DNA from: Pedobacter schmidteae
Lineage (GTDB): Bacteria > Bacteroidota > Bacteroidia > Sphingobacteriales > Sphingobacteriaceae
DNA length: 64,000 nucleotides
Assembly (NCBI RefSeq): GCF_900564155.1
Contig: NZ_LS999839.1
Span: forward strand, 1,981,097 to 2,045,096
Direction: 5' to 3'
Below the pieces are notes generated by a model. The model ran no database searches. It had not been told where the DNA came from and saw nothing but the letters and a program-made list of their open reading frames with translations. This document shows positions 18,434 through 27,144 of the stretch, one piece after another (position 1 is the first letter of the stretch; every line of letters starts with the position of its first letter). The position numbers and the translations under genes are program-made.

Positions 18434-19891
18434 CTAAACACCAAGCGACCATCCATTACGGTATTCACGTTTTATAAATTGGTTGGCTTCATCAAAATTG
18501 GTAATCTTCATATTGGCATTGTCCCAAAGCAATTTGATGTTTCTTCCAGGATATTTAATTTTTCCCTCTGCATTTTTGCGTTGTACATCCGTCCCCCTAA
18601 TGGCAAGGTTGGCCATTAACAAGGATTCGGTAAGCGGGCCTGCAATGGAGAAAGGAGAACTCAGTTCCTTTTTGCCATAACCGGCAATACAGGCATCAAC
18701 CCATTGTCCATAGTGTCCGTCGGCTCCACCGGGTACACGTGCCAGTTTTTGTGCCACTTTAATATTTTCATTTCTGCTTAAAGGTAGCAAGCGTGGATTG
18801 GCACCATAGGTATTGGCCATCATTTTGCCTTTTGTTCCAATAAACAAGGTTCCATTGCCACCATCGCCAAATGATTCATTTGCCGCCAGTTCTTCTGGTC
18901 TTTCAGGCTGTATACCGCCATCCATCCAATGCACAGTAATGTCGCCTTTTGTTTTATTCGTTTTAGGGAATTTTAAGGTTACATGACTTGAAGGAGGGCA
19001 ACTATCAGGGAAGTATCCTCTTTTAAACTCGTCTACATAAACAGAGCCTACACTGGCCTGAACCTCTGTGGCATATTTAAGGTTTAAAACACTAAAAGGT
19101 GCTTCCAGTAAGTGACAGCCCATATCGCCCAGCGCTCCGGTTCCATAATCCCACCATCCACGCCAGTTAAAGGGAACCAGTTTGTTTACATAATCTTTAA
19201 AAGGAGCAGTGCCCAGCCATAAATCCCAATCCAGATCGGCTGGTATAGCTGCTTTATTGGCCGACCATGGAATCCCCTGAGGCCATACCGGTCGGTCGGT
19301 CCAGGCATAAATGGTATGTACATCACCAATAAGGCCTGCATCATACCATTCTTTCATCAGCCGGGGGCCATCATTTGAGGCACCCTGGTTGCCCATTTGA
19401 GTTACCACTTTATATTTCTCGGCAGCAGCAGTCAAAGCACGGGCCTCATAAATATCATGTGTCAGTGGTTTTTGCACATATACATGTTTACCCAGTTGCA
19501 TGGCCGCTATGGCCTGTATGGCATGGCTATGATCGGGTGTAGAAATAGAAACCGCATCAAAATTTTTGGCTTCTTTATCCAGCATTTCCCGGTAGTCTCT
19601 ATAGTATTTTGCTTTAGGGAAGGCTTTTACGCTATTTGCGGCCCTGCTATCATGCACATCACACAGGAAGCCGATATCGGCCTTGCCACTTTTGTAGAAG
19701 CTGGCAATATCGGATTGTCCTTTGCCACCAACACCTATTCCGGCAATAATCAGTCTGTCGCTGGGAGCCAGAAAGCCTCTCCCGCCCAAAACATGACGCG
19801 GTACAATCATAAATGCCGAAGCGGCAATGGCTGTAGTCTTTAGAAAGTTACGTCTCGACGTGCTCTCCTGATTTTTGTTGATTTCTTCCAT
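18434..19891 (-). CDS. Gfo/Idh/MocA family oxidoreductase, Tat-exported
   Basis: The 485-residue protein opens with a textbook twin-arginine signal, SRRNFLKTTAIAASAF (12-27). An NAD(P)-binding Rossmann fold follows (IIAGIGVGGKGQSD), then DAVSISTPDHSHA, VQKPLTHDIYEA and a C-terminal substrate domain with WRGWWDYGTGALGDMGCHLL. Exported members normally carry a tightly bound cofactor that is recycled in the active site, so they can work outside the cytoplasm. In this cluster it may oxidise or reduce a sugar at C3 or catalyse elimination at a keto sugar; the sequence does not decide this. Twenty-one nt separate it from the cytochrome c gene upstream. Confidence 0.88.
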   Translation of the reverse strand: MEEINKNQESTSRRNFLKTTAIAASAFMIVPRHVLGGRGFLAPSDRLIIAGIGVGGKGQSDIASFYKSGKADIGFLCDVHDSRAANSVKAFPKAKYYRDYREMLDKEAKNFDAVSISTPDHSHAIQAIAAMQLGKHVYVQKPLTHDIYEARALTAAAEKYKVVTQMGNQGASNDGPRLMKEWYDAGLIGDVHTIYAWTDRPVWPQGIPWSANKAAIPADLDWDLWLGTAPFKDYVNKLVPFNWRGWWDYGTGALGDMGCHLLEAPFSVLNLKYATEVQASVGSVYVDEFKRGYFPDSCPPSSHVTLKFPKTNKTKGDITVHWMDGGIQPERPEELAANESFGDGGNGTLFIGTKGKMMANTYGANPRLLPLSRNENIKVAQKLARVPGGADGHYGQWVDACIAGYGKKELSSPFSIAGPLTESLLMANLAIRGTDVQRKNAEGKIKYPGRNIKLLWDNANMKITNFDEANQFIKREYRNGWSLGV

Positions 19892-19912
19892 TTATGTGCG
19901 TGTGTGGTGTGG

Positions 19913-20326
19913 TTATTTTTTTAGCGATAAAATATAGGTCACCATTGATTTTGCATCATCTTTACTGAGTGAAGCATGTGGTGTCATTGGGATTTCGCCC
20001 CAGACACCTTTACCACCGGCAATAATCTTGTCAGCCAGATGATTTACATTTTCGTCATTTAACGGATATTTAGCTGCAATATCAACATATGCAGGGCCTA
20101 TCACTTTTTGTACTTTATTGTGGCAGCCAATACAATCCGATTTGGCAATTAATTTTTCGCCTTCACCTTTGGCAACAGGTGCTTCAGCAGGTTTCTCAGC
20201 GCTATCGCTTGTACCAGCGGTGGTTTCTGTACCTGCTGATGATGAAGCAGCAGCGCGTTCTTCAGGACTTGAGCATGCGGCCATTGCCATTATAGCACAG
20301 CCAAGTAAAAATAGTGTTCGTTTCAT
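19913..20326 (-). CDS. Cytochrome c lipoprotein
   Basis: A 137-residue single-heme cytochrome. A lipoprotein signal ends at C18 (AMAAC), a Ser/Ala/Glu-rich linker spans about 19-55, and the heme site is CIGCH (C65, C68, H69). M114 in EIPMTPH is the likely sixth ligand. The fold resembles small class I cytochromes used as electron acceptors of GMC dehydrogenases. With the GMC and subunit-3-like genes upstream it would complete a three-part glucoside-3-dehydrogenase-like complex and carry electrons to the respiratory chain at the periplasmic face of the membrane. Confidence 0.9.
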   Translation of the reverse strand: MKRTLFLLGCAIMAMAACSSPEERAAASSSAGTETTAGTSDSAEKPAEAPVAKGEGEKLIAKSDCIGCHNKVQKVIGPAYVDIAAKYPLNDENVNHLADKIIAGGKGVWGEIPMTPHASLSKDDAKSMVTYILSLKK

Positions 20327-20334
20327 TTAAGTGT

Positions 20335-21393
20335 TTATTGATTTAGACCGAGTATTTTATTGTTGAAATCATCATTTCCTCCGGAAGCGGCGAAATCATC
20401 AAAAGCCCTGTCTGTTACTTTAATAATATTTTTTGTGATAAATTCTGCACCTTCTTTTGCACCAACCTGTGCATCTTTAATGCAGCATTCCCATTCCATT
20501 ACCGCCCACCCGGTATAGTCGTACTGGGCCAGTTTACTAAAAATGGTTTTAAAATCTACTTGTCCATCTCCGGGCGAACGGTACCTCCCGGCACGGTTGG
20601 CCCAGCTTTGGTACCCGCCAAAAGTTCCCTGGCGGCCTGTAGGATTAAACTCCGAGTCTTTTACATGGAAAGCCTTAATGCGCTCATGGTAGAAATCGAT
20701 ATATTGGATATAGTCCAGCTGCTGCAGTACAAAATGAGAAGGATCATACAGTAAGCAGGCACGGGGGTGATTGTTCACCTTTTCCAGGAACATCTCGTAA
20801 GTGATGCCGTCAAATAAATCCTCGCCGGGATGTATTTCATAACAAACGTCCACACCACAATTGTCAAATTCGTTCAGGATGGGCGTCCACCTTTTGGCTA
20901 GTTCTGTAAAACCGGCCTCTACCAGCCCTTCAGGACGCTGTGGCCAGGGATGGAACATATGCCACAGCAGCGAGCCGCTAAAAGTAGCATGTGCATTTAA
21001 GCCCAGGTTTTGCGAAGCTTTTGCTGCATACTTCAGCTGCTGCACTGCCCATTCTGTTCTGGCCTTTGGATTATTTTTATAGGCTTCAGGTGCAAATGCG
21101 TCAAACGCCAAATCGTAAGCAGGGTTTACCGCCACCAGTTGACCTTGTAAGTGAGTGGATAGCTCGGTAATTTCCAATCCGTACGATTGTACTTTACCTT
21201 TCAGCTCATCCGCATAAGTTTTGCTTTCGGCAGCTTTTTGCAAATCAATAAAGCGTGCATCAAGCGTAGGCATCTGTATGCCTTTAAATCCGAGCCCTGC
21301 TGCCCACTGGCAAATGGCATCCAGTGAATTAAAAGGGGCTTCATCTCCAATAAACTGGGCTAAAAAAACTCCGGGTCCTTTAATTGTTGTCAT
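20335..21393 (-). CDS. Sugar phosphate isomerase/epimerase-like TIM barrel, cytoplasmic
   Basis: A 352-residue AP-endonuclease-2-type barrel without a signal peptide. Probable metal-ligand segments are VCYEIHPGEDLFD, CLLYDPSHF, AFHVKDSEF and AVMEWECCI. In Bacteroidota, proteins like this accompany Gfo/Idh/MocA enzymes in sugar and inositol clusters. It lies 7 nt downstream of the cytoplasmic Gfo/Idh gene and 9 nt before the cytochrome gene, so the three are clearly one transcript. A keto-sugar isomerase or epimerase role is inferred from context. Confidence 0.85.
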   Translation of the reverse strand: MTTIKGPGVFLAQFIGDEAPFNSLDAICQWAAGLGFKGIQMPTLDARFIDLQKAAESKTYADELKGKVQSYGLEITELSTHLQGQLVAVNPAYDLAFDAFAPEAYKNNPKARTEWAVQQLKYAAKASQNLGLNAHATFSGSLLWHMFHPWPQRPEGLVEAGFTELAKRWTPILNEFDNCGVDVCYEIHPGEDLFDGITYEMFLEKVNNHPRACLLYDPSHFVLQQLDYIQYIDFYHERIKAFHVKDSEFNPTGRQGTFGGYQSWANRAGRYRSPGDGQVDFKTIFSKLAQYDYTGWAVMEWECCIKDAQVGAKEGAEFITKNIIKVTDRAFDDFAASGGNDDFNNKILGLNQ

Positions 21394-21399
21394 GATCTG

Positions 21400-22557
21400 T
21401 TATATTTTAAAATCAAACCATTTCTGATCCGACTGGCTCGAGGCCACTACACTATCAATAAAAGCCATTCCTCTTACGCCATCCTCAACTTTCGGAAAAT
21501 CAAGCATCGCCTCAGTAGGTGTAGTGCCTTCCAGCTTGGCACCCAATGTTAATGCGAAGTTTCTGTAAATATTGGCAAAAGCTTCCAGGTATCCTTCAGG
21601 ATGCCCACCCGGAACGCGGGTATTGTGTTTGGCGATGTCAGACATGTAACCCTGTCCCACACGATAAACCTGTGTAGGCTCATTTAGCCATTTGACCAGT
21701 AGCGTGTTTGGCTCCATCTGATGCCATTCCAGACCACCTTTTTCGCCGTAAACTTTTATTTTTAATGCATTCTCTTCTCCGGCCGCAATTTGCGAGGCCA
21801 CTAAAACACCATTAGCACCATTGTCAAATCTCAGCAATACATTTCCGTCATCATCCAATGCCCTTCCCGGAACTACTACGTTCAGATCAGCGCAAAGTTT
21901 ACTGATTTTTAGGCCCGAAATGTATTCTGCTAGCTGTGCAGCATGCGTGCCGATGTCGCCCATACAGCCACTCTTACCACTTTTTGAAGGATCAGTTCGC
22001 CATGCAGCCTGTGCATTGCCTTCTCTTTCCGTAAGGGTACTTAACCAGCCCTGAGGATATTCGACCATTATTTTTCTGATGGTACCTAATTTACCTTCTT
22101 TTACCATTTGCCTGGCTTGTTTTACCATAGGATAGCCAGAATAGGTGTGGGTTAAGCATAAGGTCAAGCCGGTTTCCTGTACTTTTTGTTGCAGTTGTTT
22201 GGCCTCCTCCAGTGATAAAGCAATTGGCTTCTCAATCACCACATTAAAGCCATGATCCAATGCCATCATTGCCGGAGCAAAATGGGCAAAGTTAGGCGTT
22301 ACAATGGTGACAAAATCTATACGTTGATCGGCAGGTAATTTACTTTCCTGCGTAATCATTTCTTCATAATTTAAGTAGGTCCTGTTTTCAGGAAGGAACA
22401 GTATCTTTCCCGATTCCCGGGCTACTTCGGGATGAATGCTCAATGCTCCGCAACAAAGTTCTATTTGTCCGTCAATATTTGCGGCAATGCGATGAACGGC
22501 GCCGATGAATGCATCTTTACCACCGCCAACCATGCCCATTCTAAGTTTTCTTTTCAT
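21400..22557 (-). CDS. Gfo/Idh/MocA family oxidoreductase, cytoplasmic
   Basis: The 385-residue protein has no signal peptide. It begins with a Rossmann motif, GMVGGGKDAFIGAVHR, and has DFVTIVTPNFAHF and the signature VIEKPIALSLEEA, followed by the C-terminal domain with GDIGTHAAQLAEYISG. It is expected to use NAD(P) freely in the cytoplasm and could reduce a 3-keto sugar back to the parent sugar after uptake. It starts 2 nt after the GMC stop, so translation is probably coupled. Confidence 0.9.
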   Translation of the reverse strand: MKRKLRMGMVGGGKDAFIGAVHRIAANIDGQIELCCGALSIHPEVARESGKILFLPENRTYLNYEEMITQESKLPADQRIDFVTIVTPNFAHFAPAMMALDHGFNVVIEKPIALSLEEAKQLQQKVQETGLTLCLTHTYSGYPMVKQARQMVKEGKLGTIRKIMVEYPQGWLSTLTEREGNAQAAWRTDPSKSGKSGCMGDIGTHAAQLAEYISGLKISKLCADLNVVVPGRALDDDGNVLLRFDNGANGVLVASQIAAGEENALKIKVYGEKGGLEWHQMEPNTLLVKWLNEPTQVYRVGQGYMSDIAKHNTRVPGGHPEGYLEAFANIYRNFALTLGAKLEGTTPTEAMLDFPKVEDGVRGMAFIDSVVASSQSDQKWFDFKI

Positions 22558-22559
22558 TA

Positions 22560-24263
22560 TTAGAGGTTACCTTTTTTTAATTCACTAAAAGCAAAGTCAC
22601 AAGCTCTGGCAGTTAGCGCCATATACGTTAATGACGGGTTCTGGCATGCGGCCGAAGCCATGCAGGAACCATCGGTTACAAAAACATTTTTTACTTCGTG
22701 CATCTGGTTCCACTTGTTTAAGACAGATGTTTTAGGGTCATGTCCCATTCGGGCAGTACCCATTTCATGAATAGCCATACCCGGGGCCGAACCATTGTCA
22801 AATGTTTTTACATCTTTGGCACCTGCTGCTTCCAACATCTCCGCAGCATCGTTCATCATGTCGACACGCATTTTACGCTCGTTATCTTTAAACTCACAAT
22901 CGATAGCCAATACAGGTTGTCCCCATTTGTCTTTCTTGTTTTTATCGATATAAACTTTGTTCTCGAAGTATGGAAGCGATTCTCCAAATCCGCCTAAGCC
23001 CATCGACCAGGCTCCTGGTACAGTCATCTGGTCTTTAAATTCTCCACCAAAAGCCATTTCAGCAACATCAGCATGCCAGTTGCCTCTGCTTCCGCCACCC
23101 TGAAAACCGAAACCCCTTACGTAGTCGCGTTTATCACTGCCTACATTCCGGTATCTTGGTATATATATGCCGTTTGCCCGTCGGCCATAAGTGTATTTAT
23201 CATCAAAGCCTTCAATACGCCCTGAAGCGCCACAACGGAAATGGTGATCCATGAGGTTATGACCAAGCTGTCCGCTGCCATTACCCAAACCATTAGGATG
23301 TTCGGCCGAGACAGAGTTGAGCAGCAAAAAGGTTGAACCCAGTGTAGAGCCATTTACAAAAACAATTTTTGCATAGTATTCGGTAGTTTCCTTAGTTTCC
23401 GAATCAATTACTACTACGCCTTTTGCCTTTTGTGTTTCTTTATCATAAATAATGGTATTGACTAAAGAGAAAGGGCGCAATGTCAAATTGCCGGTAGCCA
23501 CCGCTGCAGGCAGGGTAGAGGACTGTGTACTGAAATAGGCGCCAAAAGGACAACCCCTGCTGCAAAGGTTGCGGTATTGGCATTTGCCACGACCACCATG
23601 CTCTACAGTTAAATTTGCAGTACGGCCAATGGTCATGATCCTCGATTTGTTCCACTTGGCTTCAATACGTTTTTTAACCTCTTTTTCTACGCAGTTCATT
23701 TCCATCGGCGGAAGAAACTGTCCGTCGGGGAAGTGCGGGTAATTTTCCACCTGTCCGCTGATCCCTGCAAATTTCTCTACATAATCATACCATGGTGCAA
23801 TATCTTTATACCGGATAGGCCAGTCTACCCCGTGCCCATCTTTAGCGTTCTCTTCAAAATTCAGGTCGCTTAAGCGATAGCTTTGACGGCCCCACATGAG
23901 CGATTTTCCGCCTACATGAAAGCCCCGGTACCAATCAAACCGCTTAACCTCGGTATAAGGGCAATCTAAATCGTTTACCCAAAAGCTTTCATTAAATTCC
24001 TGGTAAGGATAGTCCCTTTTTTGCACAGGGTGTGATGCTTTCTCTTCTTCAGTAAGCCAGCCCCTGTGTTCAAACTCCCAGGGCTTTTTCATGGCCGTAG
24101 TATAATCTTTTATATGTTCAACGTTTCTGCCTCTTTCCAGGAGTAAAACTTTTAAACCTTTTTCCGTTAATTCTTTTGCTGCCCAGCCACCGCTAATTCC
24201 GGAGCCTACAACAATCGCATCATAAGTGTTCTGCGCTGTTGCTTTAACATTTAAATTGCTCAT
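22560..24263 (-). CDS. GMC family FAD oxidoreductase (glucoside 3-dehydrogenase catalytic-subunit-like)
   Basis: The 567-residue flavoprotein has the FAD-binding motif VVGSGISGGWAAKEL (G20, G22, G25) and LLERG near the N-terminus. A cysteine-rich stretch, CQYRNLCSRGCPFGAY, lies near residue 230, and the C-terminal GMC_oxred_C has HEMGTARMG (H499) and QNPSLT (N542), the likely His/Asn active pair. The branch is that of gluconate/fructose/glucoside dehydrogenases, which pair with a small 'subunit 3' chaperone-like partner. That partner is the gene immediately upstream. No signal peptide is visible; in such complexes the small subunit's Tat signal exports both. Confidence 0.9.
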   Translation of the reverse strand: MSNLNVKATAQNTYDAIVVGSGISGGWAAKELTEKGLKVLLLERGRNVEHIKDYTTAMKKPWEFEHRGWLTEEEKASHPVQKRDYPYQEFNESFWVNDLDCPYTEVKRFDWYRGFHVGGKSLMWGRQSYRLSDLNFEENAKDGHGVDWPIRYKDIAPWYDYVEKFAGISGQVENYPHFPDGQFLPPMEMNCVEKEVKKRIEAKWNKSRIMTIGRTANLTVEHGGRGKCQYRNLCSRGCPFGAYFSTQSSTLPAAVATGNLTLRPFSLVNTIIYDKETQKAKGVVVIDSETKETTEYYAKIVFVNGSTLGSTFLLLNSVSAEHPNGLGNGSGQLGHNLMDHHFRCGASGRIEGFDDKYTYGRRANGIYIPRYRNVGSDKRDYVRGFGFQGGGSRGNWHADVAEMAFGGEFKDQMTVPGAWSMGLGGFGESLPYFENKVYIDKNKKDKWGQPVLAIDCEFKDNERKMRVDMMNDAAEMLEAAGAKDVKTFDNGSAPGMAIHEMGTARMGHDPKTSVLNKWNQMHEVKNVFVTDGSCMASAACQNPSLTYMALTARACDFAFSELKKGNL

Positions 24264-24283
24264 TCTTTAATTATATAAAAGGT

Positions 24284-24934
24284 TTATGCCCAAACTTTCT
24301 GACCTGGTTTCAAATCTACGCAGCCATCATAACGGCCCGGGATTTCAACATATGCATAAGCTTGGGTTGCTCCGATTTCGGAAGTGAAATAACCCAGTAA
24401 GGTCAGATCTCTGATGATAGCGAAGAAGCGTGGTTCCATTTTTGGCTTGTCTTTGGGTAAGATAGACAGGTTCCCTGCGTTCTCGGTTTTCGATTTAGCC
24501 TGTTCCTGTTGGTCAAGCTGCTCTTTTTCGGCTTTTGTGGCCGCAACTGTAGCGTCCCTTAGTTTACCAATCAATTCCTGGCGTTGTGCTACCGTAATTT
24601 CCAGAAAACTTTTCTTGTACTCTTCTTTTGCTTGCTTTTCCAAATCGTCCAGCCCTTTTACAAAAGCCTTTTGTGCCTCATCCGGATAACAATCTTTTAT
24701 CATCATGGAAATGAAAGGCCCAACACCTGCTGCTTTTGCGCCTGGCGTACCCGTTGTTGGAATAATGATATCTGCAACTTCCGTAATCAGCTTTTGCTGA
24801 TCGTCGGTAAATAAACTGCCTTTCGCTTTGTTGGGTGCCGAGTTGCAGCCTTCCAGAAATACGCCAATTGTAGTTGCCGATAGTGCGCCGCCCATTAAAA
24901 AGGCAACACTTTTTACCGCTTCTCTTCTGTTCAT
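24284..24934 (-). CDS. Gluconate 2-dehydrogenase subunit 3 family protein (GMC partner with Tat-like signal)
   Basis: A 216-residue protein starting MNRREAVKSVAFLMGGALSA, a twin-arginine-like signal with a possible lipobox at LEGC. The mature part matches the subunit-3 family: DDQQKLITEVADIIIPTTGTPGAKAAGVGPFI and a Lys/Glu/Gln-rich helical middle. The protein is the small partner that matures, and may carry out by Tat, the GMC flavoprotein encoded 20 nt downstream. It is the first gene of the ten-gene cluster. Confidence 0.88.
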   Translation of the reverse strand: MNRREAVKSVAFLMGGALSATTIGVFLEGCNSAPNKAKGSLFTDDQQKLITEVADIIIPTTGTPGAKAAGVGPFISMMIKDCYPDEAQKAFVKGLDDLEKQAKEEYKKSFLEITVAQRQELIGKLRDATVAATKAEKEQLDQQEQAKSKTENAGNLSILPKDKPKMEPRFFAIIRDLTLLGYFTSEIGATQAYAYVEIPGRYDGCVDLKPGQKVWA

Positions 24935-25280
24935 ATTCGGTTGTTAAGGTTGATATTGTGTGTTTAAACTATATTCTGTTTTGTAATATTAAGCAAAATA
25001 AAATAGTTAGTGTTATAAATACACCATAAAGTAAATATATAATGTTTTTGTTACTATTTCAATTTTTTAACAATTTAAGGGAGATTAAAAATAACCGGCC
25101 GTCGTCTCGAATTGTTCAGCCAGGTTTATTGATTTTGTCTTCAAAAATGCTTCGCAGTTTATTTCAGGATGTCGGTAGTCACATTATCTTCAATTAATAC
25201 GAGGTAACTTTTGGTTGCTTTGAACATTTTTGAATAGGTTTGCTCATTTAATTACCTTTGTTCAAATCCTTAACTTATTT
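24935..25280. other. Divergent intergenic region between the sugar-oxidation cluster and tdh
   Basis: About 350 nt, AT-rich, with no ORF I would support. The minus-strand promoter of the cluster must lie here, but I find no exact TAnnTTTG on that strand close to 24934. The plus-strand tdh promoter is at 25227-25260. TTTATTTCAGGAT at 25158-25170 is a half-copy remnant of the dispersed palindrome. Confidence 0.6.
25227..25260 (+). promoter_or_regulatory. Bacteroidota-type promoter for tdh
   Basis: TTTTTG (25227-25232) and TACCTTTG (25253-25260) match the -33 and -7 elements with a 20-nt spacer. The expected start site is about 14 nt before the tdh ATG at 25281. This also supports choosing that ATG rather than the upstream in-frame TTG. 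Confidence 0.6.
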
Positions 25281-26225
25281 ATGATTGAAAAAATATTAGT
25301 ATTAGGTTCTAATGGCCAGATTGGCACCGAACTGGTTACTGCTTTACGTAAAACCTATGGCGAGAGCAATGTCATTGCCTGCGATATCCGTCGCCCTGAT
25401 TATGACATTAAAAACTCCGGACCTTTTGAGTTTGTAAATGTGCTGGAAAAAGACACGTTAAACGACATCTTTCAAAAATATAAACCTACACAGGTATACT
25501 TACTGGCTGCATTGTTGTCGGCCACGGGCGAACAAAACCCTAAGCTGGCATGGGATTTAAATATGAACGGTTTATTGAATATCTTAGAGCTGGCCATTGC
25601 TTATAAAACAGCTAAAGTTTACTGGCCAAGTTCTATTGCGGTATTCGGACCAAATTCACCTAAAGACCTTACTCCACAATTTAGTGTTATGGACCCAAAT
25701 ACCGTGTATGGGATAAGTAAACTAGCGGGCGAACGTTGGTGTGAGTATTATTTCCAGAAGTATGGTTTAGATGTGCGTAGCATCCGTTATCCTGGACTGA
25801 TCAGTTGGAAAGCTGCTCCGGGTGGGGGTACTACCGATTATGCCATTCACATTTTTCATGATGCGCTCATAAAAGGAAGTTATGCTTCTTTCCTGAATGC
25901 AGAAACAGAATTGCCGATGATGTATATGGAGGATGCGATCAGGGGGACCATTGAGCTGATGGATGCCGAAGCTTCAAAAATTTCGATCCGTTCCAGCTAT
26001 AATTTTACCGGTGTAAGCTTTACACCTGAAATATTGGCGGCCGAAATCAGAAAACATATTCCGGAATTTACTTTAACCTATACCGAAAATGACCCGCGTC
26101 AGCACATCGCTAATGGCTGGCCGCGCTCTATTGACGATAGTTATGCGACCAAAGACTGGGGATGGAAGCCTGAATTTGATCTGGCTAAACTGACAACGGA
26201 TATGTTGAAGAATTTAAAAAAATAG
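25281..26225 (+). CDS. tdh: L-threonine 3-dehydrogenase, SDR type
   Basis: From ATG 25281 the protein has 314 residues and begins MIEKILVLGSNGQIGTEL with the NAD loop G9-x-x-G12-x-x-G15. The SDR catalytic pair is Y143/K147 (VYGISK), and SWKAAPGGGTTDYA is characteristic of the epimerase-like threonine dehydrogenases known from Flavobacterium. It oxidises L-threonine to 2-amino-3-ketobutyrate. The next step is catalysed by Kbl, encoded at 48.4 kb in this same window but not in the same operon. Confidence 0.88.
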   Translation: MIEKILVLGSNGQIGTELVTALRKTYGESNVIACDIRRPDYDIKNSGPFEFVNVLEKDTLNDIFQKYKPTQVYLLAALLSATGEQNPKLAWDLNMNGLLNILELAIAYKTAKVYWPSSIAVFGPNSPKDLTPQFSVMDPNTVYGISKLAGERWCEYYFQKYGLDVRSIRYPGLISWKAAPGGGTTDYAIHIFHDALIKGSYASFLNAETELPMMYMEDAIRGTIELMDAEASKISIRSSYNFTGVSFTPEILAAEIRKHIPEFTLTYTENDPRQHIANGWPRSIDDSYATKDWGWKPEFDLAKLTTDMLKNLKK

Positions 26226-26281
26226 TTAGTTTTGAAACCTGGTTCTTAATCATGCTGCATGGTCAGTCTTGCTGCGCACTC

Positions 26282-26366
26282 CGTCATTCTGAATTTATTT
26301 CAGGATCCCGCGAAAAAAAAAGACGACCTGACATGTCCGGGATCCTGAAATAAATTCAGGATGACG
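26282..26366. repeat. Dispersed palindromic repeat, copy 2 (paired inverted arrangement)
   Basis: Two inverted copies form 29-nt arms (26282-26310 and 26338-26366) differing at one base, separated by 27 nt. Each arm contains the shorter inner palindrome (CCTGAATTTATTTCAGGATCC type). It fills the space between tdh and the yebC-family gene and could terminate or attenuate tdh transcription. Confidence 0.85.
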
Positions 26367-26394
26367 ACCAAAAGAAACAAACTAAAATAAGAAA

Positions 26395-27123
26395 ATGGGA
26401 AGAGCATTTGAATTTAGAAAAGAAAGAAAATTTAAGCGTTGGGCTAAAATGGCCGTACAATTTACCAGGATAGGTAAGGATATTGTGATGGCTGTGAAAG
26501 AATCAGGACCTCATCCTGAAACCAATTCACGTCTGCGTACGGCAATGCAAAATGCGAAGGCAGTAAATATGCCAAAAGACCGTGTTGAGGCAGCCATTAA
26601 AAGGGCTTCTGATAAGAGCATGGCCAACTATGAAGAGATTGTTTATGAAGGCTATGCGCCACACGGTGTGGCCGTGTTGATTGAGACTGCTACAGATAAT
26701 ACCAACAGAACGGTTGCCAATGTGCGTAGTTATTTCAATAAAACCAATGGTACCTTAGGTAAAACCGGTTCGCTTGACTTTGTGTTTAACAGAAAATCGA
26801 TTTTTAGATTTGTTCCTGCCGATGATTTGGATCTGGAAGAAATGGAGTTTGAATTGATTGATGCCGGACTGGAAGAGCTTTATGTAGAAGCCGATGAAGA
26901 TGGGAATGATATTGCTGTAGCGCAAGGCCCTTTTGAAAGTTTTGGCACCCTGCAAAAAGCATTGGAAGAGAAAGGTATAGAGTTAAAAAGTGCCAAACTG
27001 GAGCGCATTGCTTTGTCGCACCATGAGGTGACGGAAGAGCAGGCGGCCGATGTACTGAAGCTAATTGATAAACTGGAAGAGGACGATGACGTTCAGGCAG
27101 TTTACCACAATATGGCTGAATAA
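26395..27123 (+). CDS. YebC/PmpR family protein
   Basis: The 242-residue protein has the full-length family pattern: MGRAFEFRKERK at the N-terminus, NSRLRTAMQNAKAVNMPKDRVEAAIKRA, YEGYAPHGVAVLIE, and the acidic middle and C-terminal domains. The family binds DNA as a transcriptional regulator in some bacteria and has also been linked to ribosome/translation functions. The present sequence does not tell which. It follows the palindromic repeat and converges on the hydrolase gene. Confidence 0.92.
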   Translation: MGRAFEFRKERKFKRWAKMAVQFTRIGKDIVMAVKESGPHPETNSRLRTAMQNAKAVNMPKDRVEAAIKRASDKSMANYEEIVYEGYAPHGVAVLIETATDNTNRTVANVRSYFNKTNGTLGKTGSLDFVFNRKSIFRFVPADDLDLEEMEFELIDAGLEELYVEADEDGNDIAVAQGPFESFGTLQKALEEKGIELKSAKLERIALSHHEVTEEQAADVLKLIDKLEEDDDVQAVYHNMAE

Positions 27124-27144
27124 ATAGTTGATACTAACTATTTA
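27121..27144. terminator. Short bidirectional hairpin overlapping two convergent stop codons
   Basis: TAAATAGTT (27121-27129) and AACTATTTA (27136-27144) form a perfect 9-bp, AT-rich stem with a 6-nt loop. The first arm contains the yebC-family stop codon and the second the stop of the convergent hydrolase gene. The stem is weak, so its role as a terminator is uncertain. Confidence 0.35.
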
